64,000 nt of DNA from positions 20,594-84,593 of the forward strand of contig SVNW01000005.1 in NCBI GenBank assembly GCA_015066745.1. The letters are read 5' to 3'. The notes below the pieces were generated by a model, which was not told where the DNA came from, searched no databases, and was given only the letters and a program-made list of their open reading frames with translations. The position numbers and the translations under genes are program-made. The DNA comes from Ruminococcus sp. GTDB lineage: Bacteria; Bacillota; Clostridia; Oscillospirales; Ruminococcaceae. Shown piece after piece: positions 8,955 to 16,658 of the stretch (position 1 is its first letter; each line of letters starts with the position of its first letter).

Positions 8955-9078
8955 AGTGTTAAGTTAATATTCGTTATTAAGATTAACACTCGTTTTGTTG
9001 TCTCCTTTCTTTTGTTCTACACATATTTATTTATCTCTTTTTATCTTTGCAGGACACCGTTTGTCCTGCATTTTTTAT
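8955..9078 (+). ncRNA. Putative small RNA of about 125 nt, or a terminator-controlled leader
   Basis: The transcript predicted from the 8920 promoter opens with a long hairpin. AGTGTTAA (8955-8962) pairs with TTAACACT (8983-8990), and an inner TTAATA/TATTAA stem closes on TTCGT. A pyrimidine-rich single-stranded stretch of about 55 bases follows (CTCCTTTCTTTTG and similar). It ends in a textbook terminator at 9049-9078. No convincing ORF with a ribosome site lies inside. Either it is a free-standing regulatory RNA, or a leader whose terminator controls the lipoprotein gene 95 bases downstream. No known riboswitch consensus was recognised, and it does not look like 6S RNA. Confidence 0.6.
9049..9078 (+). 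terminator. Intrinsic terminator of the putative small RNA
   Basis: GCAGGACA (9049-9056) pairs with TGTCCTGC (9062-9069), followed by ATTTTTTATT. An almost identical stem sits at 11363-11386, upstream of recA. Confidence 0.88.
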
Positions 9079-9173
9079 TTGTAGTTAAAAGACTGAGAGG
9101 GAACAAGATTCAGAAAAAATGTACGACATAAACAATGGATAAAACAATAAAAAGACAAGGTGGTCAAAGTTTT

Positions 9174-9941
9174 ATGAAAAACTCACGTTCCTTTTTTGCT
9201 GTTGCACTTGTGGCAACTATTGCTTTTTCATCATGTAATAACGGGTCAGAGGATCATGATAATGCTCCGCCGTTGATAACACGTTCTTCTGTAACGCAGA
9301 CAACGCCGGAAGAAACTTATTATATTCCGGATAAATATCTGGAACTGGATGGAGAACCTGTAACGCAGGTGGCTCCCGATGCTGTGATGTCAGAAGACCC
9401 TGAAACTATAAGAAGTGGAACGTGGTTCTGCTATGACCCTTCAGAAAGCAGTTACTTGTTTTTTGACCATACAGAAAAAATGGGTGCAGAAATACGAGTA
9501 AACAGTGGCGTTGCAGAGACTATTATGTATGAACTTTCTGAAGATAATAAGTCTGTGAACTTTTATTCACGCAGGTTTGATTCATATGTAGTTGTAAATT
9601 ACATTGATCCTACTCATGCAGAGCTTGTTCTTCCAGCCAAAGATGGTGGAGAAAAAATCAAAAAACCGATGCTTTATGTATCAGAAGACAGATTTAACAG
9701 CTTCATTCTTTACACTGATCAGGAATTTGAAAAAATGGCGATAGATTATTATAATGATCATACAACAAAAAAGAAAAATAACCTTCTTGCACAGTGTGTG
9801 ACAGGCGAAGATTCGATGGTTCTGATAAATCTGTATATTATAACCGGTGCGGGAGATATGAAAATATATGAAACATATACTGTAAATCGTCTTGATGCGA
9901 TGGGAACAGACAGTCAGGGAAATGTAATAGATCTCAAGTAA
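9174..9941 (+). CDS. Hypothetical secreted lipoprotein
   Basis: A 255-residue protein of unknown role. The ATG at 9174 has AAGGTGG ten bases upstream. The frame extends to 9135 but that start has no ribosome site. The N-terminus is a lipoprotein signal: MKNSRSFFAVALVATIAFSSC, with lipid attachment expected at the Cys. A Ser/Thr/Pro-rich linker follows (PPLITRSSVTQTTPEET). The body has mixed beta-type patterning, including ETIRSGTWFCYDPS and an acidic segment. The layout of short linker plus small beta domain is common among Ruminococcus surface lipoproteins. It has no operon partner: a small RNA precedes it and a terminator follows at once. Confidence 0.75.
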   Translation: MKNSRSFFAVALVATIAFSSCNNGSEDHDNAPPLITRSSVTQTTPEETYYIPDKYLELDGEPVTQVAPDAVMSEDPETIRSGTWFCYDPSESSYLFFDHTEKMGAEIRVNSGVAETIMYELSEDNKSVNFYSRRFDSYVVVNYIDPTHAELVLPAKDGGEKIKKPMLYVSEDRFNSFILYTDQEFEKMAIDYYNDHTTKKKNNLLAQCVTGEDSMVLINLYIITGAGDMKIYETYTVNRLDAMGTDSQGNVIDLK

Positions 9942-9950
9942 AAAAATAAA

Positions 9951-9998
9951 AGCAACAAAGTTTTTAGGGCGTTCAGGACTTTGTTGCTTATTTTTTTT
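9951..9998 (+). terminator. Intrinsic terminator after the lipoprotein gene
   Basis: AGCAACAAAG (9951-9960) pairs with CTTTGTTGCT (9979-9988), followed by TATTTTTTTT. Confidence 0.88.
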
Positions 9999-10065
9999 AC
10001 GATAAACTTGTCGAGGATAAGTATAATTATGAATAATTTTTAGTGTATATAATATGCATTTTCTA

Positions 10066-10094
10066 TTGATTTATATAGGAAAATATATTATAAT
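10066..10094 (+). promoter_or_regulatory. Promoter of rsmE
   Basis: TTGATT (10066-10071), 17-bp spacer, TATAAT (10089-10094), giving a leader of about 115 bases before rsmE. Confidence 0.7.
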
Positions 10095-10215
10095 ATAAAG
10101 TAGTAATGGCAATGTAATGCTATTGCGGTTACGATCAGTTACGTTTTGTGTGACAAATACTGGTGAGCCGGATAAATCAGCATAAAAGGCAAATGCTGAA
10201 GGGAGAAGTAAATTC

Positions 10216-10938
10216 ATGCCACGATTTTTTGTAGACAGTATAAGCGATGAAAAATATGCACAGATAACAGGCGAAGATGCAAGGCATATAAGCAGGTCGT
10301 TGCGAATGAAAAAAGAGGATACACTCATTGTATCATGCGATGGTATTGATTATTCATGCGTTATAAAGGGAATTTCAGATGATCTTATAAGTCTTGAGGT
10401 TTTGTTTTTTAACAAGTGCAGTTCTGAACCAAGTATCGATCTTACGTTATATCAGGCAGTACCAAAACTTGATAAGCTGGAAATGATAATTCAGAAATCT
10501 GTTGAGCTTGGAGCAAACCGAATAGTTCCCGTACTCACGCATCGTTGTATTTCGCGTCCGAGTGAAAAAGATTTTTCAAAAAAACTTATACGCTATCAGA
10601 AAATAGCGCTTGAGGCTGCCAAACAGTCAGGAAGAGGCATAATTCCCGAAGTTTTGCCAATAATAAATTATGCTGAGGCACTCGACCGTATGAAAAACTC
10701 AGATTGCCCTCTTATGCTTTATGAACAGGGCGGAGTAAGATTTTCGGAAGTTAATTTTGAATCAGTAAAGACCGTTTCCCTGCTTATAGGAAGCGAGGGC
10801 GGTTTTGATGAGGAGGAAGTTGTAAAAGCAGATAATGCGGGTGTAAAGCGTATATGGCTGGGTGACAGGATACTCAGATGTGAAACTGCACCGCTTGCAG
10901 CGATATCTGTCACGATGTTTCTTACCGGAAATTTATAA
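10216..10938 (+). CDS. rsmE: 16S rRNA (uracil-1498-N3)-methyltransferase
   Basis: A 240-residue SPOUT-family methyltransferase of normal length that methylates U1498 of 16S rRNA using AdoMet. The N-terminal PUA-like part carries EDARHISRSLRMK. The C-terminal knotted domain has the family motifs LIGSEGGFDEEEV, GDRILRCETAPLAA and a closing hydrophobic helix. The start has GAAGGGAGAAG upstream. In many Firmicutes rsmE follows prmA and dnaJ; here it stands alone behind its own promoter. Downstream are an imperfect GATGAC/GTCATC hairpin and then the Asp-Cys repeat gene. Confidence 0.95.
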   Translation: MPRFFVDSISDEKYAQITGEDARHISRSLRMKKEDTLIVSCDGIDYSCVIKGISDDLISLEVLFFNKCSSEPSIDLTLYQAVPKLDKLEMIIQKSVELGANRIVPVLTHRCISRPSEKDFSKKLIRYQKIALEAAKQSGRGIIPEVLPIINYAEALDRMKNSDCPLMLYEQGGVRFSEVNFESVKTVSLLIGSEGGFDEEEVVKADNAGVKRIWLGDRILRCETAPLAAISVTMFLTGNL

Positions 10939-11008
10939 CCGGATGACATACTGCAGAGGTCATCGTGGATAAAGATATATTTTTTCTGCAGAGAATGGAG
11001 AATTTATT

Positions 11009-11338
11009 ATGAAAAGTTCAGTTTTAGGTATATTTGCAGCAGCTGTATCAGTGACAGCAGCTATATTTACAGTGTTGGCATTGAAGAAACATAGCGAGAA
11101 GAAGAAATATCGCAACTATGACTGCGATTATGATTGTGATTATGATTGCGACTGCGACTGCGATTGTGATGACTGCGATTGCGACTGTGATTTCGAAGAC
11201 TGTGACTTTGAAGATTTCTCTATCGAAGACGAATGTGATATCGATGATTTTGATGATGCTGATATCAGCGATCTTGAAGATATGACAGAAGAGACAGAAG
11301 AGGAAATTGACAAGGCAGCAGACGATAAGGAAAAATAA
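11009..11338 (+). CDS. Small membrane-anchored Asp-Cys repeat protein
   Basis: A 109-residue protein that I cannot assign to a known family. Residues 4-26 form a single hydrophobic helix, followed by basic HSEKKKYR. From residue 37 the chain is almost only Asp and Cys in Asp-Cys or Asp-Cys-Asp-Tyr units: eleven cysteines within about 42 residues. A Cys-free acidic tail (Asp/Glu-rich) closes the protein. The pattern suggests metal binding or a redox-active disulfide array, but no CxxC-type known fold is visible. The coding DNA is a hexamer-like GAYTGY repeat, so it may vary in length by slippage. It lies between rsmE and recA, has an AATGGAGAA ribosome site and is followed by a hairpin. Confidence 0.75.
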   Translation: MKSSVLGIFAAAVSVTAAIFTVLALKKHSEKKKYRNYDCDYDCDYDCDCDCDCDDCDCDCDFEDCDFEDFSIEDECDIDDFDDADISDLEDMTEETEEEIDKAADDKEK

Positions 11339-11362
11339 TTATTCTGTATTTTGAGTTTTGGG

Positions 11363-11392
11363 GCAGGACAGATTTTTCTGTCCTGCTTTAGC
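11363..11392 (+). terminator. Probable terminator before recA
   Basis: GCAGGACAG (11363-11371) pairs with CTGTCCTGC (11378-11386), then TTTAGCGTT. The T-tail is short, so read-through into recA is possible. Confidence 0.6.
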
Positions 11393-11422
11393 GTTAAAAT
11401 ATAATTTTTTTGGAGGATATAT

Positions 11423-12613
11423 ATGGCTAAGGAAATAAAGAAAAAGACACTACAGGTTCCGGTTGGAAATGATGAAAAGAAAAAAGCACTGGAAATGGCT
11501 ATTGCACAGATTGAAAAGACATATGGTGCAGGTGCCGTTATGCGTCTTGGTCAGACAAAGAGCCTTGATGTTGAGGTAGTTCCTACAGGTTCTATGACAC
11601 TTGATATGGCACTTGGAATAGGCGGTGTGCCGAGAGGACGTATAGTTGAAGTTTACGGCCCTGAAAGTTCGGGTAAAACTACAGTTGCATTACATATAGT
11701 TGCAGAAGCTCAGAAGCAGGGTGGAAATGCGGCGTTTATTGACGTTGAACATGCTCTTGATCCTGTTTATGCAAGTGCGCTTGGTGTAAATATTGATGAT
11801 CTTCTTGTTTCTCAGCCCGACAGCGGTGAACAGGCTCTTGAAATAGCAGAAGCACTTGTTCGTTCAGGCGCTATTGACGTTATCGTACTTGACTCTGTTG
11901 CGGCTATGGTAACGAAGGCTGAAATCGATGGCGAAATGGGCGACCTTCATGTAGGTCAGCTTGCAAGACTTATGTCACAGGCGATGAGAAAACTTACATC
12001 AGTAATTTCCAAGTCAAACTGTGTTGCGATATTTATAAACCAGGTTCGTGAAAAGATAGGCGTTATGTACGGAAACCCCGAAACAACTCCGGGCGGACGT
12101 GCTCTTAAATTCTATTCATCAGTTCGTATAGAGGTAAGAAAAGGTGAAGCACTCAAGAGCGGTACAGAGATTATCGGTGCACGTACAAGATGTAAAGTTG
12201 TAAAAAATAAAGTAGCGCCTCCTTTTAAAGAGTGTGAATTCGACATAATGTATGGTCAGGGAATTTCACGAGTAGGAGAAGTACTTGACCTTGCAGTAGA
12301 ACTCGACATTGTAAAAAAAGGCGGTGCTTGGTTCAGTTATAACGATACGAAACTCGGACAGGGACGTGACAATGTAAAAGAACTTCTCAAAAACGATCCT
12401 GCACTCATGCTTGAAATAGAAGAAAAAATCAAAGAAAATGCAGAAAATATCGTTATGACATCAAAGAAAAACAAGAAAAATTCCAAGCTTGATGAAGCAG
12501 CAGATGCAGCGGCGGCAGTAACAGCAGATTCTAAGCCTGCCAAAAAAGATGATGTTTCAATAAGTGCGGAAGATGATTTTGAAGAATTTGCACCGGCCGG
12601 TGATGATGAGTGA
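11423..12613 (+). CDS. recA: RecA recombinase
   Basis: A 396-residue RecA, slightly longer than the usual 340-370. It forms filaments on single-stranded DNA, drives strand exchange and triggers LexA self-cleavage. Walker A is GPESSGKTT (about residues 73-81). Walker B is VIVLDSVAA. Loop regions include [11 protein letters not shown] and the C-terminal core is conserved. The tail after residue 345 is an Ala/Lys/Asp-rich low-complexity extension ending in acidic [14 protein letters not shown], which probably modulates filament formation. The ribosome site is TTGGAGGA. No GAAC-N4-GTTC-like LexA box was seen in the 85 bases upstream. The stop overlaps the recX start. Confidence 0.98.
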   Translation: MAKEIKKKTLQVPVGNDEKKKALEMAIAQIEKTYGAGAVMRLGQTKSLDVEVVPTGSMTLDMALGIGGVPRGRIVEVYGPESSGKTTVALHIVAEAQKQGGNAAFIDVEHALDPVYASALGVNIDDLLVSQPDSGEQALEIAEALVRSGAIDVIVLDSVAAMVTKAEIDGEMGDLHVGQLARLMSQAMRKLTSVISKSNCVAIFINQVREKIGVMYGNPETTPGGRALKFYSSVRIEVRKGEALKSGTEIIGARTRCKVVKNKVAPPFKECEFDIMYGQGISRVGEVLDLAVELDIVKKGGAWFSYNDTKLGQGRDNVKELLKNDPALMLEIEEKIKENAENIVMTSKKNKKNSKLDEAADAAAAVTADSKPAKKDDVSISAEDDFEEFAPAGDDE

Positions 12614-13221
12614 TAATAACTTCTCTTGAAAAATACAAGGGCAGTACATATGAGGTAACGGTTGACAAGCAAAAAATTTATCTTCATAAGGATATCATAC
12701 TGGACTTTGGTATAAAGGTTTCAAAAGAGATATCCGAAGAAAAGCTTGAAGAGATACTGGAAGCTTCCGAAAAGAGACGTGCGTTTGAAAGAGCAATGTA
12801 CCTGCTTGATTACAGAGATTACTCTTATCGGGAGCTTTTCGGAAAGCTTTCTGAAAGCTACGAAGAAGATATATGTTTTTATGTGCTAAACAAACTTGCC
12901 GGTCTGGGATTTATAGATGACAGAAGGTATGCCCGTAATCTGGCAAGAAAATATGTAGAAGTAAAAAAATACGGCTTTTACCGAGCTTCAAATGAAATGC
13001 GCCGTAAGGGCTTAAGTCGTGATATCGTTGATGAAGCGTTATCCGAATATGATGAAAAGATACATGACATACTGACAGAGCTTATAATGAAGAAATATTA
13101 TGATTCCTTGGAGGACAGGGATAAGCTCAGGAAAATGAAAAACGCACTTGTGCGTCAGGGGTATAGTTTTGATGAAATAAATACTGTTATCAGAGAACTT
13201 GAAGTCTGTGATGACGAATAA
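12610..13221 (+). CDS. recX: RecA regulator RecX
   Basis: A 203-residue three-helix-repeat protein that binds RecA filaments and limits recombinase activity. It has the RecX pattern: the first repeat around [15 protein letters not shown], the second around [17 protein letters not shown] and [14 protein letters not shown], and the third near the end ([13 protein letters not shown]). It starts with GTG at 12610, overlapping the recA stop by four bases (GTGA), so translation is coupled and dose follows recA. About 40 extra N-terminal residues ([23 protein letters not shown]) are common in Clostridia. Confidence 0.93.
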   Translation: MIITSLEKYKGSTYEVTVDKQKIYLHKDIILDFGIKVSKEISEEKLEEILEASEKRRAFERAMYLLDYRDYSYRELFGKLSESYEEDICFYVLNKLAGLGFIDDRRYARNLARKYVEVKKYGFYRASNEMRRKGLSRDIVDEALSEYDEKIHDILTELIMKKYYDSLEDRDKLRKMKNALVRQGYSFDEINTVIRELEVCDDE

Positions 13222-13244
13222 AAAATAAAGGTGGTTAATTCCCG

Positions 13245-14588
13245 ATGCCCATAAATATTGGAATGGTGTCACTTGGTTGTTCTAAAAATCTTGTTGACAG
13301 TGAAAGAATGCTCTACAAAATAAGAGAGCGTGGCTACAAGCTTGTAACCGATCCTGCCAAGGCAAATGTTGTAGTTATAAATACTTGTGGTTTTATTCAG
13401 TCAGCAAAAGAAGAAGCTATAGAAACTATTCTTGAGCTGGCAAAACTCAAAGAAGAAGGTACTATAAAGAAAATAGTCGTAACAGGTTGTCTTGCCCAGA
13501 GATATAAGGAAGAAATGGCGGAAGAATTCAAAGATGAGATAGATGCTGTTGTGGGTATAGGCAATAATGAGGATATTATAGATATCATAGACAGAGTGCT
13601 CGCAAATGAGCGTGTTGTCGAATTTAAAGATAAACTCAGCCTTAAACTTACAGGTAAACGTATAATATCCACACTTCCGTTCTTTACATATCTTAAAATT
13701 GCCGAGGGTTGCAGTAACTGTTGCTCATATTGTGCTATCCCGATGATAAGAGGCAAATTCAGAAGTGTCCCGATGGAAGATGTTCTTTCAGAGGCTAAGT
13801 GGCTTGTAGAAAACGGTGTTACTGAACTTAATGTGGTAGCACAGGATTCCACGAGATATGGCGAAGATCTTTACGGAAAATCAGAGCTTCCGTCGCTTCT
13901 GAAAAAATTGTGTGCTATAGAAGGCGTCAGATGGGTACGAGTACTTTACTGTTATCCTGAAAGAATAACGGATGAACTCATAGAGACTATAGCTTCAGAA
14001 CCAAAGATAGTAAAATACCTTGATATTCCGATACAGCACAGTGACAAGGATATTCTGAAGGCTATGGGCAGAGGCGGAAGCGAAGAAGAACTCAGAGTGC
14101 TTTTTGGAAAACTGCGTGAAAAGATTCCGGGACTCGTTATAAGAACAACACTTATCACAGGTTTTCCGGGTGAAACAGAAGAGCAGTTCAATTCTATGGC
14201 GGAATTTGTAAAAGAAATGGAATTTGACAGGCTGGGCTGTTTTCCTTATTCTGAAGAAGAAGGAACAAAGGCAGCTGATATGCCAGATCAGGTTGACGAA
14301 GAAGTACGTGCGCATCGTGCAGAGATAATCATGCAACAGCAACAGCTTATAAGTGAGAGAAAAAATAACGAGAAAATCGGAAAAGTTCTTCAGGCTGTTG
14401 TCGAAGGCTATGATCAGTGGGGTGAATGTTATTTTGGAAGAACTCAAAGTGACGCTCCTGATATTGACGGAAAGATATTTTTTGACTCAGCACAAAAACT
14501 TGCAGTGGGTCAGCTTGTAAATGTAAAAGTGGCAGAAGCGCTTGATTATGATCTGATGGGAGAGGTGACAGATGAACCTGCCGAATAA
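13245..14588 (+). CDS. rimO: Ribosomal protein S12 methylthiotransferase
   Basis: A 447-residue radical-SAM methylthiotransferase that modifies the conserved Asp of ribosomal protein S12. Domains in order are: an N-terminal UPF0004 domain with its three cluster cysteines (SLGCSKN, INTCGF, GCLAQ); the radical-SAM core with EGCSNCCSYC (C-x3-C-x2-C); and a C-terminal TRAM domain. It is distinguished from MiaB by MVSLGCSKNLVDSERM and by length. It follows recX by 23 bases with AAAGGTGG as ribosome site and overlaps pgsA by 17 bases, so recA, recX, rimO and pgsA form one operon. Confidence 0.96.
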   Translation: MPINIGMVSLGCSKNLVDSERMLYKIRERGYKLVTDPAKANVVVINTCGFIQSAKEEAIETILELAKLKEEGTIKKIVVTGCLAQRYKEEMAEEFKDEIDAVVGIGNNEDIIDIIDRVLANERVVEFKDKLSLKLTGKRIISTLPFFTYLKIAEGCSNCCSYCAIPMIRGKFRSVPMEDVLSEAKWLVENGVTELNVVAQDSTRYGEDLYGKSELPSLLKKLCAIEGVRWVRVLYCYPERITDELIETIASEPKIVKYLDIPIQHSDKDILKAMGRGGSEEELRVLFGKLREKIPGLVIRTTLITGFPGETEEQFNSMAEFVKEMEFDRLGCFPYSEEEGTKAADMPDQVDEEVRAHRAEIIMQQQQLISERKNNEKIGKVLQAVVEGYDQWGECYFGRTQSDAPDIDGKIFFDSAQKLAVGQLVNVKVAEALDYDLMGEVTDEPAE

Positions 14589-15120
14589 ACTTACTCTTTT
14601 AAGAGTTATACTTGTACCGTTTTTTATATTATTCTTCTACCTTGATAAAGTGCCGGGAAATTATCTGATAGCATTTATCCTGTTTGCTTTGGCTTCTATA
14701 ACTGATGCACTTGACGGGCATATCGCAAGAAAGAATAATCTTATAACCAATTTCGGTAAATTTCTTGATCCGCTTGCTGACAAGGTGCTTGTTGTTGCGG
14801 CGTTGTGTTGTTTTGTAGAAAAAGGCCTTATGTCTGCTATACCGCTTATCATAATAGTTTCAAGAGAGTTTATGGTTTCAGGACTAAGACTTGTTACTGC
14901 AAATGAAGGTGTTGTAGTTGCGGCAGGAATATGGGGGAAACTCAAGACAGCATTTACAATGGTGGCGATTGTAGTTATCCTTATTTTCTGTATAGCAGGG
15001 GTTAGTGATAAGTTTGCAATAGTTTCTGATATCCTTATCTGGTGCTCAACTGTTCTGACTATAATATCAGGTGGTGTGTATCTGAAAGGATACTGGAAAT
15101 ACATAGATACCGACAAATAA
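14572..15120 (+). CDS. pgsA: CDP-diacylglycerol--glycerol-3-phosphate 3-phosphatidyltransferase
   Basis: A 182-residue inner-membrane enzyme that makes phosphatidylglycerol-phosphate. The CDP-alcohol phosphotransferase motif is complete: DALDGHIAR followed by GKFLDPLAD, giving D-x2-D-G-x2-A-R-x8-G-x3-D-x3-D. About five to six membrane helices are visible. The gene starts within the rimO 3' end after an AGAGGTGAC ribosome site. The rimO-pgsA order is common in Clostridia. A strong hairpin ends the operon. Confidence 0.95.
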   Translation: MNLPNKLTLLRVILVPFFILFFYLDKVPGNYLIAFILFALASITDALDGHIARKNNLITNFGKFLDPLADKVLVVAALCCFVEKGLMSAIPLIIIVSREFMVSGLRLVTANEGVVVAAGIWGKLKTAFTMVAIVVILIFCIAGVSDKFAIVSDILIWCSTVLTIISGGVYLKGYWKYIDTDK

Positions 15121-15145
15121 AACGGATAAAAATTCCATCATAAAG

Positions 15146-15307
15146 TTAAAAAACATTCCGATACCAGTAGCAGCCTGAAATCGGAATGTTTTTTAGCTTT
15201 TAATTTTTGTTGAAAACTTTGGTGTAAAGTTTTTTTACCTTGATTTGATGTGTTGCATAGAGAGCAAAGATATGTAAGGATTTTTTTGATTGCTCTCTGT
15301 GCCCTAC
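15146..15307 (-). ncRNA. Putative ECF-sigma-dependent small RNA
   Basis: A near-copy of the sigma operon promoter lies at 15315-15348 and points leftward, away from the anti-sigma stop codon. The predicted transcript of about 160 nt opens with a 9-bp hairpin (AGAGAGCAA, 15298-15290, with TTGCTCTCT, 15267-15259). It runs through an unstructured A-rich stretch with CACCAAAGTTTTCAAC and ends at the bidirectional terminator at 15151-15195. No ORF longer than seven codons was noticed. Direct evidence is the promoter copy and the two stem-loops; expression is inferred. The remaining 15196-15359 spacer holds nothing else. Confidence 0.55.
15151..15195. terminator. Bidirectional terminator of pgsA and of a minus-strand small RNA
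   Basis: AACATTCCGAT (15152-15162) pairs with ATCGGAATGTT (15180-15190), with A-runs on the left and T-runs on the right. It can therefore act on both strands. Confidence 0.88.
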
Positions 15308-15314
15308 ACTAATA

Positions 15315-15348
15315 ATACAATTGACACCCCTGAAAGGTTACAACATAA
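15315..15348 (-). promoter_or_regulatory. ECF-type promoter, copy A (drives the putative small RNA)
   Basis: It matches 27 of 34 positions of the segment in front of the sigma gene (17193-17226), in the same orientation. On the minus strand it reads TGTAACCTTT, a variable 13-base middle, then TTGTAT, which fits an AAC-type ECF -35 and a GTAT-type -10. Directly upstream (15349-15374) lie alternating A- and T-tracts resembling an UP element. Confidence 0.65.
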
Positions 15349-15359
15349 AAAAATTTTTT

Positions 15360-16658
15360 TTAAAAAATTTTTTTGAATTTGTATTTTGCCTTTGGAGCAG
15401 GCGAAGTAGCTACACTTTCAGATGTTTCTGAAATGTTGTTATCAGTTACAGGTGAGGTTTGCTGTGGTATCTGTGATTCTTCAGAAGGAGTTGTAACTGA
15501 TTCGGCAGGCTGATCTTTTTTTACTGTTATAACACCCGGATGGAATATAACATCAGGATTTACCAGTACAGAGCCGTCGTCGGTATTGTATCTTGTTATT
15601 ATACGTGTTTCTGAATCGTCATTGACTATGTTTATATTATAATCGCCTGCAGGTGCATTTTTGTTTATCCTGAATTTTAATGTCAATATATCGATGCTGT
15701 CAAGCAGTACATTCTGGTATGATGAAGAGTTGAATGTAAAGCAGTTTGAAGGCGCATAGCAAGCGATAGCATATCTTGATGAATCAAGAATCGGAAGCAT
15801 CGAAACTTCTTCAAAAGTAAGAACACTTGTATCATATTCAAGTTCACTTAAGAAAGAACAGAATCCGTTGTTATCGTTTTTGCATATGCCAAAGTTTATA
15901 TATACGACATCTCCCGCGTATCCTGAAGTTTCACCAAGCTCAAATTCTACTGTGTAATCAGGGAATACCGGTTTTTCCTCTGTTGTTGTCTGTTCGGTTG
16001 TTGTTGCTGTTGTAAGCTTTGAAGTATCGTCTGTTACAGATACAGTAGTGACCGGTAGCGTCTGAGTCGGAGCAGGAGCGCTGGTTGTATGAGATATTGA
16101 TTCGATAACCGGAGCAGTTGTTACTTCTTGTGTTTTTTCGGTTTTGGAGACTGTTGTTGTTTCAAAAGTTTCAGATTTGGTCTCTGAGATATCTGTGCTT
16201 TTGGCTGTTGTGGTAGTAAGTGTTGTTGTGAGAGGCGAACTTTCTGTTGTTGTCTGCTCGGTTACAGTAACAGTATCTGTTATGACAGGTGTGTACTCGG
16301 TTGTAGCTTTTGTAGTGTGTTCAGCTTGTTTACGGTTGTTATTTTTCTTGGTTTCATTGCTCAGCATTGTTCCGAATAAAGTAAATGCGATAACAAATGA
16401 AGCTACGAGAGAAGCGGTTTTGCCGATATTGTACCTGTTGCCATGATATGTAATGATTTTGGTTGTGATTTCTTCAGGCTCTTTGTTACTGTTAAAAAGT
16501 GAATGCCGTTTTGACTTGTCAACTGTTTTGTCAGGGATAATGATACCGTTTTTTACGTCCCGGGCACGTTGAGTCATTTTTATAGAAAGTTCTTTTATAA
16601 AATCATCACTTAACTTATCAGATTCGACAGCGTTTTTGTATTCGTCATCAAATCTCAT
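15360..16658 (-). CDS. Membrane anti-sigma factor with an extracellular cohesin-like domain
   Basis: A 432-residue protein. A charged cytoplasmic N-terminus (1-78) precedes one membrane helix (about 80-100, ASLVASFVIAFTLFGTML). A Thr-rich linker follows (about 108-228, many TTT blocks), then a folded domain at about 234-380, then a second Ser/Thr/Pro tail. The folded domain reads like a cohesin: VEFELGETSGYAGDVVYINF, LEYDTSVLTFEEVSM, LTLKFRINKNAPAGDY. It starts 11 bases inside the sigma gene, with AAGGAGAG seven bases upstream of the ATG at 16658. The layout parallels clostridial RsgI anti-sigma factors, which sense polysaccharide through outside carbohydrate-binding modules, but here the outer module is cohesin-like. 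The ligand would be a dockerin or a polysaccharide; that is inference. The C-terminal KYKFKKIF reads into A/T homopolymers. Confidence 0.8.
   Translation of the reverse strand: MRFDDEYKNAVESDKLSDDFIKELSIKMTQRARDVKNGIIIPDKTVDKSKRHSLFNSNKEPEEITTKIITYHGNRYNIGKTASLVASFVIAFTLFGTMLSNETKKNNNRKQAEHTTKATTEYTPVITDTVTVTEQTTTESSPLTTTLTTTTAKSTDISETKSETFETTTVSKTEKTQEVTTAPVIESISHTTSAPAPTQTLPVTTVSVTDDTSKLTTATTTEQTTTEEKPVFPDYTVEFELGETSGYAGDVVYINFGICKNDNNGFCSFLSELEYDTSVLTFEEVSMLPILDSSRYAIACYAPSNCFTFNSSSYQNVLLDSIDILTLKFRINKNAPAGDYNINIVNDDSETRIITRYNTDDGSVLVNPDVIFHPGVITVKKDQPAESVTTPSEESQIPQQTSPVTDNNISETSESVATSPAPKAKYKFKKIF

Noticed and set aside
8925..9131. A 68-codon ORF across the putative small RNA
   Set aside because: It begins inside the promoter spacer, lacks a ribosome site and runs through the terminator hairpin, so it is not a plausible gene.
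15212..15227. A 15-base match, TTGAAAACTTTGG[TC]G, between the putative sRNA region and 17402-17417
   Set aside because: The second copy lies upstream of the DUF1538 promoter and so is probably not transcribed; it is too short and AT-rich to claim an antisense target.
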